64,000 bases of DNA from Nostoc sp. FACHB-973 (GCF_014698115.1 NZ_JACJSJ010000007.1:80547-144546), one strand, 5' to 3'; positions 43,337-52,820 are shown, counted from the stretch's first letter. A program made the numbers and translations. The notes: a model not told the origin generated them from the letters alone.

Positions 43337-43669
43337 TTAAAAATTTAAAAATGGGAAAAACTGAAGTAAGGTTTTACGTAGGCGAAGTAAGTAAATCTGG
43401 TCACGAATTTTGGGGTCTAGTTTTGGCGGCGGTACTGCTTGCAACTGTTCTTGTAGCTGGGCATATTCGGCAGCAGTCAGGAATTTTCCATCGATGGGCG
43501 ATCGCGCCTCTATGATAATCTGTGTCCGTAATATCTCTTCTGGTGTATCCTCTGGTGGCGGTAATGCTATTACCGTTGATCCCCAATAGCTACTTAAAAA
43601 TATAAATGTTGCGCTAATTACAAATAAAAACAGTAATTTTACTATTTTTTTGACTTTAACTTTCACCAT
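43337..43669 (-). CDS. Small exported protein of unknown function
   Basis: This protein of about 110 residues has a basic start (KVKVKKIVK), a hydrophobic stretch (LLFLFVISATFIFLSSYWGS) and a probable cleavage near VIA-LP. The mature part is PPPEDTPEEILRTQIIIEAR, then a charged region and LRLRKTLLQFFPFLNF. The frame opens 31 codons earlier (43762) with no signal-like sequence. At 43669 an AAGGAG directly abuts the ATG, which is too close, so the exact start is uncertain. I do not recognise a domain. It is probably periplasmic or membrane-anchored. Confidence 0.6.
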   Translation of the reverse strand: MVKVKVKKIVKLLFLFVISATFIFLSSYWGSTVIALPPPEDTPEEILRTQIIIEARSPIDGKFLTAAEYAQLQEQLQAVPPPKLDPKIRDQIYLLRLRKTLLQFFPFLNF

Positions 43670-44309
43670 CTCCTTAACTGCATTCACAACGCAGCATGAA
43701 AATCTGTTTTTCCGCCCAATGCCCCATCCCAATAAAAATCTGGCAACATCAAGAGACATCACCAGATTTTATTTTTTGATACATGATGAATTGTTTTGTC
43801 CTTTCAAAATTCAGTAATCTAAGCCATTTTACAGCAGTGTCCTTTATTGACTCTCCTAATTACCTGATGCCTGAGCAAGCTATTATACAGCGCCATCAAC
43901 ATATACTGGCCATTCAAAAATTTTGAAAAGCTTGGTTAATAGGCTTTGGTATTTTAGTAAGTCTCAAGAAGCCTGAAACTCAGGCTTCTTAAACGGCTGT
44001 ACCATTTCGTACTCCTGGGTAGAAGCAAGCTAAGTGAAGCATCTTTGCCAGGAGACGGGTACAGAACTTGGGAATTTTAATTTTTGGACAAGTCGGAGAT
44101 CAGGCTTCCTTAAATCTCAACTTCAGTGATTTTGTCTACTCTACAAAGAAGCAAGCTAGACTTGCGTTTCTCACATAAGCTGTACAAAGCTCTCACACTC
44201 CAACACACAGGTGCGGGTTTTTATGTGAACTTGATTTATTCAAGTTATGTGGTGAGTACCTTTGTCAGTAAGCTATTCTGCGCTGATTTCAACTCAATTT
44301 TAGAGTGCC
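43670..44309. other. Intergenic region with one strong hairpin
   Basis: About 640 bases without a convincing gene. An 11-base perfect stem with a 3-base loop (AAGAAGCCTGA/TCAGGCTTCTT) lies at 43966-43990. No T-run follows it on either strand. A related AGGCTTCCTTAAA stretch is near 44103. A structured RNA cannot be excluded. Confidence 0.45.
43966..43990. other. Perfect 11-base stem-loop
   Basis: The arms AAGAAGCCTGA and TCAGGCTTCTT surround AAC. The lack of an adjacent T-run argues against a simple intrinsic terminator. It might be a stem of a small RNA or a processing site. Confidence 0.5.
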
Positions 44310-44522
44310 TTATTTAGGACTAGCAGTCGGAGTAGCAGTCGGAGTAGCTGCGGGAGTAGCTGGGGGAGTAGCTGGGGGAGTAGCAGGAGGCGCGTCTGTC
44401 GGTTCACCTGTAGCCGCTGGAGTACTAGTAGTACCACCACCACCTTCACCGCCACCTTCACAGGCTCCCAGAATTGCGGCCAGACTTAACATTAGAGCCA
44501 AACCAAAGATTTTTGTTTTCAT
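44310..44522 (-). CDS. Small Pro/Thr/Ala-rich lipoprotein
   Basis: This 70-residue protein has a lipoprotein signal: basic start MKTK, a hydrophobic core, and lipobox ILGAC with Cys21 as the lipid site. The mature part is EGGGEGGGG, then low-complexity TPATPPATPP-type repeats to the end. A GAGGAG ribosome site lies four bases before the ATG. It probably sits in a membrane with a flexible extracytoplasmic tail. No function is known. Confidence 0.65.
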   Translation of the reverse strand: MKTKIFGLALMLSLAAILGACEGGGEGGGGTTSTPAATGEPTDAPPATPPATPPATPAATPTATPTASPK

Positions 44523-45235
44523 AACTCCTCTTTCACCAATTGTGGCTAGAAAAATTTTTCGCCTGTTGAATACGATACCGTATTTATCGCTTTTTTTTAA
44601 ATGCTGTAAGATTACATACTAAAAAAAAACAACCCTTTGGGGTATTCTTTTTGAAATCAACTATCATACAGCCATTTGATTAGTTTCTCTGAACTCAGGA
44701 GCAAAATCCAAAGTATTAAATTTTCTCGTCAGCCGAGCTATCATAACAAAAATTTTATCGTTAAGAATTTAGCAGTCAGTCATCAGAATCTAAAATGTAT
44801 TGGAGTTTGACTTAAGTCAATGAATACAGAGGTTGAAAATCTCCCCAGATCTACAATTGGCAGGTCTACGTTAAAACATTAGTATAAAAAAATACTTATT
44901 TACTTCTGGATCTCTGAACTTGTGATCTGCGGAAGCTGCTCACAAGTTGTGTGTGAATTCTGGTCTGTTTTTTATTTTTTTCACAGAGTATTGCATCTTG
45001 CTGCTCCCCATTGCCATACTTTAGGTGCGATATCTAAACAGCAAGCTATCCAGTTTATAATCGGTGACTGCAAACATTGCAATATCCAGGGGATACAAAC
45101 ATTGATATAGCTAGCTATTAGAGCAGTTAAAAGGGTGTAGTCTGTTATGTGTGTTTGTTGCATAGAAGGGTATTTTAACCCTAGCAAAAACAGACAATCA
45201 ATTCAAAGTACAGTATTTTTCATCTAAAAAAATTT
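44523..45235. other. Long leader region before the ftsL-like gene
   Basis: These 710 bases have no supported gene. Near 44626-44655 an A-run, the small stem ACCC/GGGT and a T-run form a weak bidirectional terminator-like structure. The rest is AT-rich and should carry the promoters for the lipoprotein (leftward) and the ftsL-ftsI pair (rightward). Confidence 0.45.
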
Positions 45236-45934
45236 ATGGTTATTGCTCGGAAATCAGCTGTTTCTACAAGGGGTACTTCGTTTTGGCGAGATTCTATTCT
45301 TTCTTTGGGGAGGCGACGACGTTCTGCGCGTCTGGAGTCAGCAGCCCAGAGTAGTTCTATACCCAGTACCCAAGCTGCACGAGTATCCTCTCGAAGACGA
45401 AAGCGTTCCTCAAAAAATTTATCGGTTTCTTACACAAATGAGGCAGTTACGCCCAAATCGATGAAAGAGTTGGGCAGACAACAACTGCCAAATCTTAATG
45501 ACCAATCAAATCAAACTAACAAGAGTCCGGAGACTGGTTTTCTTGGTCTTCCCATGATGCCTGGTTCTGGAGCAACACCATTATGGTTGCTACGTTTGTA
45601 CACTTTTCATCGTTATTCGTCAGTTTTGGCGTTTTTGGTAGTAGCAGCGACACTTGCGGTTTATGGCTGGACAGTATATTCTCAAGAGCTTTGGAGTCAG
45701 TCATATCGCAGGCTGCAAAATCTCCAACGTCATGAGCGGCTATTAACGACAACTAACGCGACGCTGACAAACAAAATGGCACAGGAAGCAGAACAGCCAA
45801 CAACAGGGTTGGTATCGCCAACTCCTGAAGGAATGATTTTTTTACCTCCAGCATCTTCTAATTCTCAATCAGCATCGTCTAACACAAAGCCAAATCACCA
45901 AACCCAACAAACACTCTCGCCTCTGGGATATTGA
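45236..45934 (+). CDS. ftsL: FtsL-like septum protein preceding ftsI
   Basis: This 232-residue bitopic membrane protein has a long Arg/Ser-rich cytoplasmic part (1-130, with LGRRRRSARL and RRRKRSSKNL). One membrane segment lies at about 132-150 (SVLAFLVVAATLAVYGW). A short heptad-like stretch follows (QELWSQSYRRLQNLQRHERL), then a Pro/Ser-rich tail. Size and topology differ from E. coli FtsL, but its position 100 bases before ftsI and its coiled-coil segment fit the cyanobacterial FtsL-type divisome protein. The assignment rests on layout and context. Confidence 0.65.
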   Translation: MVIARKSAVSTRGTSFWRDSILSLGRRRRSARLESAAQSSSIPSTQAARVSSRRRKRSSKNLSVSYTNEAVTPKSMKELGRQQLPNLNDQSNQTNKSPETGFLGLPMMPGSGATPLWLLRLYTFHRYSSVLAFLVVAATLAVYGWTVYSQELWSQSYRRLQNLQRHERLLTTTNATLTNKMAQEAEQPTTGLVSPTPEGMIFLPPASSNSQSASSNTKPNHQTQQTLSPLGY

Positions 45935-45939
45935 AGGCA

Positions 45940-46036
45940 TTGGGCATGGGGCATTGGTCATTGGGCAATTGGTCATTGGTCATTTGCAAAGGACGAGCGA
46001 CAAAGGACAAAGGACAAAGAACAAAGGACAAATCCA
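45940..46036. repeat. Tandem heptamers between ftsL-like and ftsI
   Basis: TGGGCAT/TTGGTCA units (45941-45985) are followed by AAAGGAC/ACAAAGG units (45988-46030) that run to within six bases of the ftsI start. The AAAGGAC units offer several purine-rich ribosome-site-like sequences. Confidence 0.75.
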
Positions 46037-47857
46037 ATGCAAAAGTCACCAAGCAAAACAAAATTCGCAAAGTTTCGGAGTCCAGCATTCACAAGGCGAC
46101 AGAGACGTTCTCAACGAGGTTTTTTGGGGAAATTTGCGTCTAATATCCAAGAGCAAACATCCAATACCAAGTCCCGACTGTTTATTGTGTGGGGCGCATT
46201 AATGGCAGCAGGGTTGGGATTGGGTGTTAACTTGTATAACTTGCAAATTGTTCGGGGACCAAAGTTAACAGAGCAGGCACGAAATCAGCAAATGGTGAAT
46301 TTGCGACCTTTTATGCCCCGTCGTCCAGTGGTAGATCGCAATAATAATCTGTTGGCGATTGACCGTCCTGTATATACTTTGTACGCTCATCCCAAGTTGT
46401 TTGATAAGTCTAATGAAGAGATAGCAGAGCAACTTTCTCCGATATTGGCCAAAGATGCTCCTGAACTGGTGAAGACTTTTGAGAGCAAAAAAAGCGGGAT
46501 TGTGCTTGCGCCAGCGATACCGGAAGAAATTGTCGATCGCATCACCTCTTTGCGCTTAAATGGTTTAGAACTGATTCAAAAATACTCCCGATTTTACCCT
46601 TCAGATGATTTGGCTGCTGATGTGGTGGGGTACGTGAATGTTGACCGTCGTGGTCAGGCTGGTGTGGAATATTCTCAAGAAAAGTTGCTAGAACGTTCTG
46701 TGCAAACGGTGCGTCTCAGTCGAGCAGGTAACGGCGCCCTAATGCCAGATCATGCCCCTGAAGGTTTTTTACATTTTGATGATTTGCGGCTGCAACTGAC
46801 TATTGATAGCCGTTTGCAACGAATTGCCCGCACTGCTCTTAAGCAAAAGATGGACGAGTTTAAGGCTAAACGCGGGGCGGTAATTGTGATGGACGCATTG
46901 GATGGTTCCTTACTCGCTCTGGTTTCTCAGCCCACTTATAACCCTAATGAATACGGCAAAGCTGATATTTCACTGTTCAAAAACTGGACGGTGGCGGATC
47001 TTTATGAGCCGGGATCGACTTTCAAGCCTTTGAATGTGGCGATCGCTCTGGAAAATGGTGTCATCAAACCAGATGATATGTTTAATGACTCCGGTTCTAT
47101 TCGCGTAGCTAATTACACCATCAAAAATGCGATGAACAATGGTTATGGGCGGATCAGCATCGCTCAAATCCTGCAAAATTCTAGCAACATTGGTATGGTG
47201 CAAATTATCCAGCGATTAAAACCTGCAATATACTACAACTGGCTGGAACGTTTGGGACTAGGACAAAAAGTTGATACAGATTTGCCTTTTGAAGTTGGCG
47301 GTAGGCTCAAAAGTCAAGAGGAATTTATCAGTTCGCCAATTGAACCAGCGACTACTTCCTTTGGGCAAGGCTTTTCGATGACACCGATACAGCTGGTACA
47401 GATGCACGGTGCTTTAGCCAATGGCGGGAAATTGGTTACACCCCATGTAGTCCGGGGTCTGATTGATACCAAAGGACAGATGCATGATTCACTCCCTCGC
47501 ACCGTACCGCGCCAAATTTTCTCAGCTGCAACAGCCCAAAAGGTAGTAGAAATGATGGAAACTGTTGTTTCTGAAGGCACTGGTAAGGTGGCACAAATTC
47601 CGGGATATCGCATCGCGGGGAAAACTGGTACTGCCCAAAAAGCCAGTCCTAATGGCGGTTATATCAAAGGTGCGAGAATCACTAGCTTTGTAGCTATTTT
47701 ACCAGTGGAATCTCCTCGCTATGTAGTGTTCGCATTAGTAGATGAACCAAAAGGAGAAAATGCTTATGGTTCTACCGTCGCCGCCCCAATTGTGAAGTCG
47801 GTGATTGAAGCGCTGATTCCTCTGGAGGAGATTCCGCCAAGTAAGGCGATGGAATGA
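46037..47857 (+). CDS. ftsI: Penicillin-binding protein 2/FtsI, septal transpeptidase
   Basis: This 606-residue class B penicillin-binding protein cross-links septal peptidoglycan. A basic cytoplasmic N-terminus leads to one membrane segment at about 52-70 (FIVWGALMAAGLGLGVNLY). The PBP dimer domain has the typical RGxxxDRN region (RRPVVDRNNNLLA). The transpeptidase domain contains the three active-site motifs: STFK (in YEPGSTFKPLNVA), SSN (in QNSSNIGMVQ) and KTG (in RIAGKTGTAQ). Length and order are normal for the family. It follows the ftsL-like gene on the same strand and is probably expressed with it. Confidence 0.94.
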   Translation: MQKSPSKTKFAKFRSPAFTRRQRRSQRGFLGKFASNIQEQTSNTKSRLFIVWGALMAAGLGLGVNLYNLQIVRGPKLTEQARNQQMVNLRPFMPRRPVVDRNNNLLAIDRPVYTLYAHPKLFDKSNEEIAEQLSPILAKDAPELVKTFESKKSGIVLAPAIPEEIVDRITSLRLNGLELIQKYSRFYPSDDLAADVVGYVNVDRRGQAGVEYSQEKLLERSVQTVRLSRAGNGALMPDHAPEGFLHFDDLRLQLTIDSRLQRIARTALKQKMDEFKAKRGAVIVMDALDGSLLALVSQPTYNPNEYGKADISLFKNWTVADLYEPGSTFKPLNVAIALENGVIKPDDMFNDSGSIRVANYTIKNAMNNGYGRISIAQILQNSSNIGMVQIIQRLKPAIYYNWLERLGLGQKVDTDLPFEVGGRLKSQEEFISSPIEPATTSFGQGFSMTPIQLVQMHGALANGGKLVTPHVVRGLIDTKGQMHDSLPRTVPRQIFSAATAQKVVEMMETVVSEGTGKVAQIPGYRIAGKTGTAQKASPNGGYIKGARITSFVAILPVESPRYVVFALVDEPKGENAYGSTVAAPIVKSVIEALIPLEEIPPSKAME

Positions 47858-48038
47858 GAGAGTGGGGGGAATGGGGGGAGATTAGAAACAAGCTTCCTAA
47901 CCTCCCACACCTCCCACACCTCCCACACCTCGCATACTCCCAATGCCCAATGCCAAATCCCTTTCTAGACTTAATCTTTCTTTATAACCAGGGAAAGAGG
48001 TAGAGAAGACTACTCGTGTGGGAACTTAGGTATTAGAG
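47858..48038. repeat. CCTCCCACA tandem repeats and spacer
   Basis: Four CTCCCACAC units (47901-47930) and CCCAATGCC units lie between ftsI and the next gene. The last 70 bases are unremarkable and probably hold the promoter for the heme-oxygenase-like gene. Confidence 0.6.
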
Positions 48039-49196
48039 ATGAAACTAATCTCTCACTTTTTTAAGGCTACTGAAAATTCCATGCAAAGCAATATAGTTAT
48101 ATTCCCTAACCCTGGGGCTGGGAAAAAAAATACGCAAACAGAAGAAACAAAAATTACCAAATACAACCGTGCTGAGCAGCAATTTATAGAACTCCTAACA
48201 TTGGACGATTTGGACAATCAACTGGATATAAAACCTGCTAAAGCGGGTGAGTTTCAACAGACGCTTTCTATGGCAATTGGGGCTGCTTATGGAAACGATC
48301 GCTCTGATGAACAGGCTCACCTTTTTCTCCAACGGATACTTTATCGAATTAATCGGCTAAACCTGTTTTGGTACGATGATTTACATAATTATACCAATGA
48401 ACGATCGCTTTATTTGTACTCATGTCGTGACCAAATTGAAGCTGCTTGGCAAAAGTGGGAACTTGCACAATTTGATCTAGCTGCACTGCAAGAATTGGAT
48501 GTCAAACAAGCTTTAATTGAGCGTGCATCTACTGATTTAAATCCGCCATTATCGCCAGATAACCGCTATATCCGTGAGGAAATGAGCAAAACTGGCTATG
48601 GTCACTTGCTAGCGATCGCTTCTTTTGATGGCTTGGTTGAAGCTAGCCGTCTTTCTCGGATTTTAGGTGGTGCTGCTAATGAAGTGCAGTGTACGCTGGT
48701 GCGTGTACTACTAGAAGAATACGGTAATGGTCGTTTATCTCGCAAGCACTCTACATTTTTTGCCCAAATGCTTGCTGAATTCGGGATGAATACTCAACCA
48801 GAAGGATATTTCGATTTAGTACCTTGGGAAGTCCTAGCTTGTGCTAATCATAATTTTCTGCTCACTGAGCGCAAACGCTATTTTCTACGCTACAGTGGCG
48901 CGTTGACATATTTTGAGGTGGCTGGGCCCGCGGCTTACAGAAACTATCTCGCAGCAGCGCAACGGCTAGGACTCTCAGAAGCAGCTATGGGTTATTGGGA
49001 ATTGCACATCAGGGAAGATGAACGCCACGGTCGTTGGATGTTAGATGATGTGGCTTTGCCATTAGCAGAACAATATCCCAATGATGCATGGGAACTGCTG
49101 CTTGGCTATGACCAGGACAAACTAATGGGCGATCGCGCCGCCGGTGCTGTTGTGCGATCGATACACCAAGCAGAACAAACTGCTTTACTGACCTAA
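48039..49196 (+). CDS. Heme-oxygenase-like iron-containing redox enzyme
   Basis: This 385-residue protein matches the Haem_oxygenas_2/iron-containing redox enzyme family, all-helical proteins with a possible diiron centre. Candidate ligands are in VLLEEYGNGRLSRKHSTFF (Glu and His, near 225-245) and IREDERHGRWM (Glu, Asp and His, near 328-338). The N-terminal 60 residues are variable. Related HDO enzymes act on fatty or amino acids, but the substrate here cannot be named. It is a single gene with repeats on both sides. Confidence 0.78.
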   Translation: MKLISHFFKATENSMQSNIVIFPNPGAGKKNTQTEETKITKYNRAEQQFIELLTLDDLDNQLDIKPAKAGEFQQTLSMAIGAAYGNDRSDEQAHLFLQRILYRINRLNLFWYDDLHNYTNERSLYLYSCRDQIEAAWQKWELAQFDLAALQELDVKQALIERASTDLNPPLSPDNRYIREEMSKTGYGHLLAIASFDGLVEASRLSRILGGAANEVQCTLVRVLLEEYGNGRLSRKHSTFFAQMLAEFGMNTQPEGYFDLVPWEVLACANHNFLLTERKRYFLRYSGALTYFEVAGPAAYRNYLAAAQRLGLSEAAMGYWELHIREDERHGRWMLDDVALPLAEQYPNDAWELLLGYDQDKLMGDRAAGAVVRSIHQAEQTALLT

Positions 49197-49562
49197 TAAA
49201 TCCTAAAAATTAGAAATTAAAAAAGAATTCAGAATTCAGAATTCAGAATCAATTTAGTGGGGGACTTAAACCCAGTTATTCAGACGCTCCTGCGTCGCTA
49301 ACGCTGCGCTATCCGCCAGTCATACAGAAAACATTGCTGAATTCTGACTCCTGACTCCTGAATTCTTTCTTGTTAAAAATAGCAGGTTCTTTTTTAGCAT
49401 TTTAATTTGGCAATCTCAGCCATTTTATTGCTAATGTGCCTGCTAATTAATTTCTTTAGTAAACAATTTCTTGCTAAAGGAACAGTTTTTTATTGCCTTG
49501 ATACAAGGTAGTAAATAATTTTCTGTTGAACTAATCATACCTTATTGCTGAGCTAAAGTCAA
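49197..49562. other. Intergenic region with paired inverted heptamer arrays
   Basis: AGAATTC units at 49223-49250 face complementary CTGAATTCTGACTCC units at 49340-49370. About 100 bases lie between them, including a GACGCTCCTGCGTCGCTAAC stretch that also occurs at 25578-25597. Downstream of the arrays is AT-rich sequence up to the methyltransferase start. Confidence 0.65.
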
Positions 49563-50258
49563 ATGAAAGATATCTTTGTTTGTCCGGAAGAATCTAATTT
49601 TTATTCCAACTGCTTAGAAAACTTTGTAATTAGAAATTGTCATGAATATAAATCCATCGTTGAGTTTGGTTCGGGAGATGGCAGCCCTGTAATTAATTCT
49701 TTGTTGAGAAACAATTTTCATGGAGTAATCCAGGGATTTGAATTAAATACTTCTGCATGGAAAACGGCAAATTTAACCATTGATGAATACAAACTGAGTG
49801 ATAAATATATAATCCATAATTCATCTTTGTTTGACTCTTCTCAACCTGATGCAGAATATCTTGTAGCTAATCCGCCATATCTCCCCGCACCAGATAACGA
49901 TATCTATATGCCGCTGTTATTTGGAGGCGTAGATGGAGCTAAAATTACCAACGAACTTTTGACGTTAGGTTATGAAAATGTGTTGGTTTTAGTATCTAGC
50001 TTTTCTAATCCAACAAGTACGCTTAACTTAGCAAAAGAAAATGGTTATTGCGTTGCAAATTTTATGATTTTACCTTTGCAATTTGGCTACTATAGCTCTG
50101 AGCCTAAGGTAAAGAGACACATAGAAAAATTACGGGAAAACAACATGGCATTTTATTCTGGTGATTATTATTTCTTAGCTGGTGTTTTATTTAAAAAGTG
50201 CCAAGATTGGGACATTGATTTATCTAATGAATTAGCTCAGGTAATGACTAATTTATGA
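49563..50258 (+). CDS. Class I SAM-dependent methyltransferase with NPPY motif
   Basis: This 231-residue protein has a Rossmann methyltransferase core. Motif I is VEFGSGDGS (about 37-45). An acidic residue after the second strand (GFELN) could bind the SAM ribose. Motif IV is VANPPYLP (about 98-105), characteristic of N-methyltransferases acting on DNA bases or on the glutamine of release factors. It lacks the PrmC N-terminal helical domain and any DNA-recognition domain. Its substrate cannot be named. The gene stands alone. Confidence 0.75.
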   Translation: MKDIFVCPEESNFYSNCLENFVIRNCHEYKSIVEFGSGDGSPVINSLLRNNFHGVIQGFELNTSAWKTANLTIDEYKLSDKYIIHNSSLFDSSQPDAEYLVANPPYLPAPDNDIYMPLLFGGVDGAKITNELLTLGYENVLVLVSSFSNPTSTLNLAKENGYCVANFMILPLQFGYYSSEPKVKRHIEKLRENNMAFYSGDYYFLAGVLFKKCQDWDIDLSNELAQVMTNL

Positions 50259-50462
50259 AATTTACAGCATACTTAAGAAGTAAAACAGGGTTTGTACCTG
50301 GCTTTGAAGCATATTTGATTTTTGAAGTTACTTTGTCTTTGGCAGTAGGCAATAGGTAATGATTAATTGCTTCTTGCCTTGCCTACACAGGTAAGTTGAT
50401 GAATAAAATGGAACTGCTGGGATTTACAGCATATTGCTGAGGCTTTTGTTGTTGCAGTAGCG

Positions 50463-50786
50463 ATGTCTACGACGGGCTACGCCTACGCAATCTTTGTTCC
50501 TTATTATGTAGTATTCGATCGCTATAAATATCAGTTGAGAGTGTTTAAGTTAGATGGTGCCCGTTATACTGAGGTTGCACTCTCAGATTCACGCTTTTGG
50601 ATACCAGAATTAGAATTAGGCTTGGGTGTATGGCAAGGACGCTATCAAGACGTAGAACAGCCTTGGTTACGCTGGTATGATTGGACAGGTTGCTGGGTAT
50701 TGACTCCCACAGAACAAGAAAGACAACGGGCTGAACGGTTAATCGCGCAATTGCGATCGCTTGGCATTGAACCCGATGTAGATTAG
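50463..50786 (+). pseudogene. 5'-truncated Uma2-family nuclease fragment
   Basis: These 107 residues match only the C-terminal half of Uma2 (DUF820) proteins: YKYQLRVFKLDGARYTE, WIPELELGLGVWQG, PWLRWYDWTG and a closing AERLIAQLRSLGIEPD. The catalytic N-terminal half (the PD-(D/E)XK region with PELVIEI) is missing. The start region reads through a GGCTACGCCTACGC-type repeat, which suggests that a repeat insertion or deletion removed the 5' half. Confidence 0.75.
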
Positions 50787-50792
50787 CTGATT

Positions 50793-50894
50793 AGGGACTT
50801 CCAGAAAATAAATTATCCCAAATTGTTTGTACATTTTTCGGGTAGCACAGCTGTGCTACCCTACGGTGGGATGTTTTTTTAATTGGAAGTCCCT
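50793..50894. repeat. AGGGACTTCC-ended element, copy 3
   Basis: This 102-base copy is almost identical to 40663-40765. It has perfect ends AGGGACTTCC and GGAAGTCCCT and the same central palindrome. It lies seven bases after the Uma2 fragment's stop. Confidence 0.8.
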
Positions 50895-51345
50895 TAACTT
50901 TTGGTATCAAAGTCTTCTGAATTCGCCAATTTTGGATTGTGAATCTTTACCTAAAATCTAATACCATTTCACTACATTATTGATACAAATTACTTCCCCT
51001 GCCTCCCCTGCTTCCCCTGCCTCCCCTACCTCCCCTGCCTGCCATCTGTATCAGTCTTAAAGTGAAACGGTATAAGGTGTGGTGGCGTGGTAAGCCTAAA
51101 TTAATGCAATAAAAAATTGGTTGATGTTTCTCAAATCTCAATAATTGAGCAATTTTTCATGCAATATTTTAGTCTTGTCACGCCAGCCAGGTGTGTATTT
51201 AGCTTGAAAAAGCAAGTTGGGAGTAGGTTAATAAACCTTTTTCATGCTTGGGTGTAGAATTTTCATTAGCTATTGATCATTAGTTATTAACAAATAACAA
51301 ATAACAAATAGTTTTTGTATAAATTCTACAATTTGATGAGTAATT
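50895..51345. other. Intergenic repeats
   Basis: This 450-base stretch holds CCTCCCCTG units (50997-51040) bounded by ATACCATTTCACT and AGTGAAACGGTAT, an inverted pair that also frames repeats near the window start. AACAAAT heptamers follow at 51290-51312. No gene is supported. Confidence 0.55.
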
Positions 51346-51807
51346 TTAAAGACCTGATGGGGTTAAAAAGCGAATTATTTGAGGTTTAAAGCTCGATACA
51401 CTATCCCAATAATTAACTTGGTTAATATTTACATTTAGCAAAGCAATATCGGGTTCATTTAGTCCTTTAGGAAACCAAGTTTGAAGTTCTGGCTTCCAAA
51501 GTTCTCGCATCTTGTTGCGGTCTTTTACAAGTTGTGAGCTACCTGAAATAGAAACAAACCACTGCTGTTCTGGTGAGACAAAACTCACATTGACCTGGGG
51601 ATGATGTTCAACTTCAGTCACCTTATGAGAACCGCCATAGGTAAAGAACCAAAGTGTAGCATCAGAGTTAATATCACCACTTTTTGACATAGGATAACTA
51701 TGCAAGCTTCCATCTTCATCAACTGTGGTGAACATTCCATAATCAATATCTTTGATTAGTTCACGTAACTTTTTAATCTGTTGTTCGCGGTCTGTAGAAG
51801 TTGTCAT
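51346..51807 (-). CDS. Pyridoxamine 5'-phosphate oxidase-like (general stress protein 26 type)
   Basis: This 153-residue protein has the FMN-binding split-barrel pattern: DYGMFTTVDEDGSLHSYPMS, LWFFTYGGSHKVTEVEHHP, VNVSFVSPEQQWFVSISG, then a C-terminal NYWDS. Members bind flavin or F420 and often respond to stress, and few have a proven PNPOx activity. A soluble cytoplasmic protein is expected. The gene is monocistronic, with repeats upstream and downstream. Confidence 0.8.
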   Translation of the reverse strand: MTTSTDREQQIKKLRELIKDIDYGMFTTVDEDGSLHSYPMSKSGDINSDATLWFFTYGGSHKVTEVEHHPQVNVSFVSPEQQWFVSISGSSQLVKDRNKMRELWKPELQTWFPKGLNEPDIALLNVNINQVNYWDSVSSFKPQIIRFLTPSGL

Positions 51808-52292
51808 TGGTTGTACTCTTTTATATTTTATTTTCCGGAGTGTAATTTTTCATTACAACCACGTTTAAAGGTGGTAACCTTACTCTTAAGTATCAATGTT
51901 TTGAATTTTAATTGCGTGAGTCTACAGGTGGAATTATACTAATAATCAGCTTTTTTATTTATATCTGTAGAGATATTAGTCAAGAGTGATGTCCAACTAA
52001 AAGTTGCTGATTCTGTAAACTCTTTGCCTGGACTATTTCCACAATCATAACTTGACTTTTATGCTTATTTCTTTAGATAGAAAAATTATAATTTTTACAC
52101 TCAATTAAACTTGCTTCTGTAACTTTAGACTGATGAATATAGTGATGAATTTAAATAGGCTTACATTGTGAGGTCTATTTTGTAAATCTACTTTTAGGCT
52201 GCTTTATGGCCGTAGATATGGGCGTTTATTGTAAAAGTAATTTTCACAAGGGATTTATCGATCGCCTGCTTTTTGCTGGAGGAAGTTTTTAG
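51808..52292. other. AT-rich divergent promoter region
   Basis: These 485 bases separate the leftward PNPOx-like gene from the rightward ATPase partner. Both promoters should lie here. No repeat or hairpin stands out. A TGCTGGAGGAAGTTTTTAG ribosome site (GGAGG) precedes the ATG at 52293. Confidence 0.5.
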
Positions 52293-52820
52293 ATGACATC
52301 TATATCCGATTTGCAAGAAGTTAATGTTCCTGAAATTGTCGAAAGTCTGACTGCAATAATTATTGCCCCTGTAATTATTCCTGTTGCAGCAGCAATCAAA
52401 CAACCTGTAGTTCAAAGGGCGATTAAACAGGGCATTATTTTGTCGGAAATATGTAAAGAAGCTGTTGCAGAAGTAGCAGAAGTTTGTGAAAATATAGCAG
52501 CCGAGGTAAATGCTGAACTCATTCATGAGAAGCAAGAACAATTTAGTTCTAAAACCTTTGAAACTTATTTGAAAAATAGCAAATCTGAAGTTGCTACGGA
52601 TTTAATCAACTTGGTATCTGACCTGAATGTTGATGTCGGACAAATGAGTAAAGGCGTTGTCGATTTGCGGTTGTTAGTACCTACGGGATTAGCAGCACTC
52701 GCCATTCACCAATTAATAAATAAAGGGTTAGAACTAGAAGAAATTCCCTGGCATACATTAGCTTGGTATGCCTTTGAAGTATTTACTAAATTTAATAATA
52801 CAGGAGATTTGCAAGCATAG
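52293..52820 (+). CDS. Small partner protein of the P-type ATPase
   Basis: This 175-residue protein lies 57 bases before the ATPase on the same strand. It has a hydrophobic stretch (about 18-36, SLTAIIIAPVIIPVAAAIK), an Ala/Glu-rich helix (about 50-75, EAVAEVAEVCENIAAEVNAE) and a C-terminal segment RLLVPTGLAALAIHQLINKG with PWHTLAWYAFEVF. That segment resembles sequences found next to HMA_2-type ATPases in cyanobacteria. I cannot give it a proven family name. An accessory role for the transporter is inferred from position. A good GGAGG site precedes its ATG. Confidence 0.6.
   Translation: MTSISDLQEVNVPEIVESLTAIIIAPVIIPVAAAIKQPVVQRAIKQGIILSEICKEAVAEVAEVCENIAAEVNAELIHEKQEQFSSKTFETYLKNSKSEVATDLINLVSDLNVDVGQMSKGVVDLRLLVPTGLAALAIHQLINKGLELEEIPWHTLAWYAFEVFTKFNNTGDLQA

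Noticed and set aside
44305..44622. 105-codon plus-strand frame rich in Gly-Val-Ala
   Set aside because: It is the antisense of the lipoprotein's Pro/Thr/Ala repeats; the lipoprotein has a lipobox and a good ribosome site.
44626..44655. Intrinsic terminator upstream of the lipoprotein gene
   Set aside because: The stem is only about four base pairs; it is mentioned only as a weak structure.
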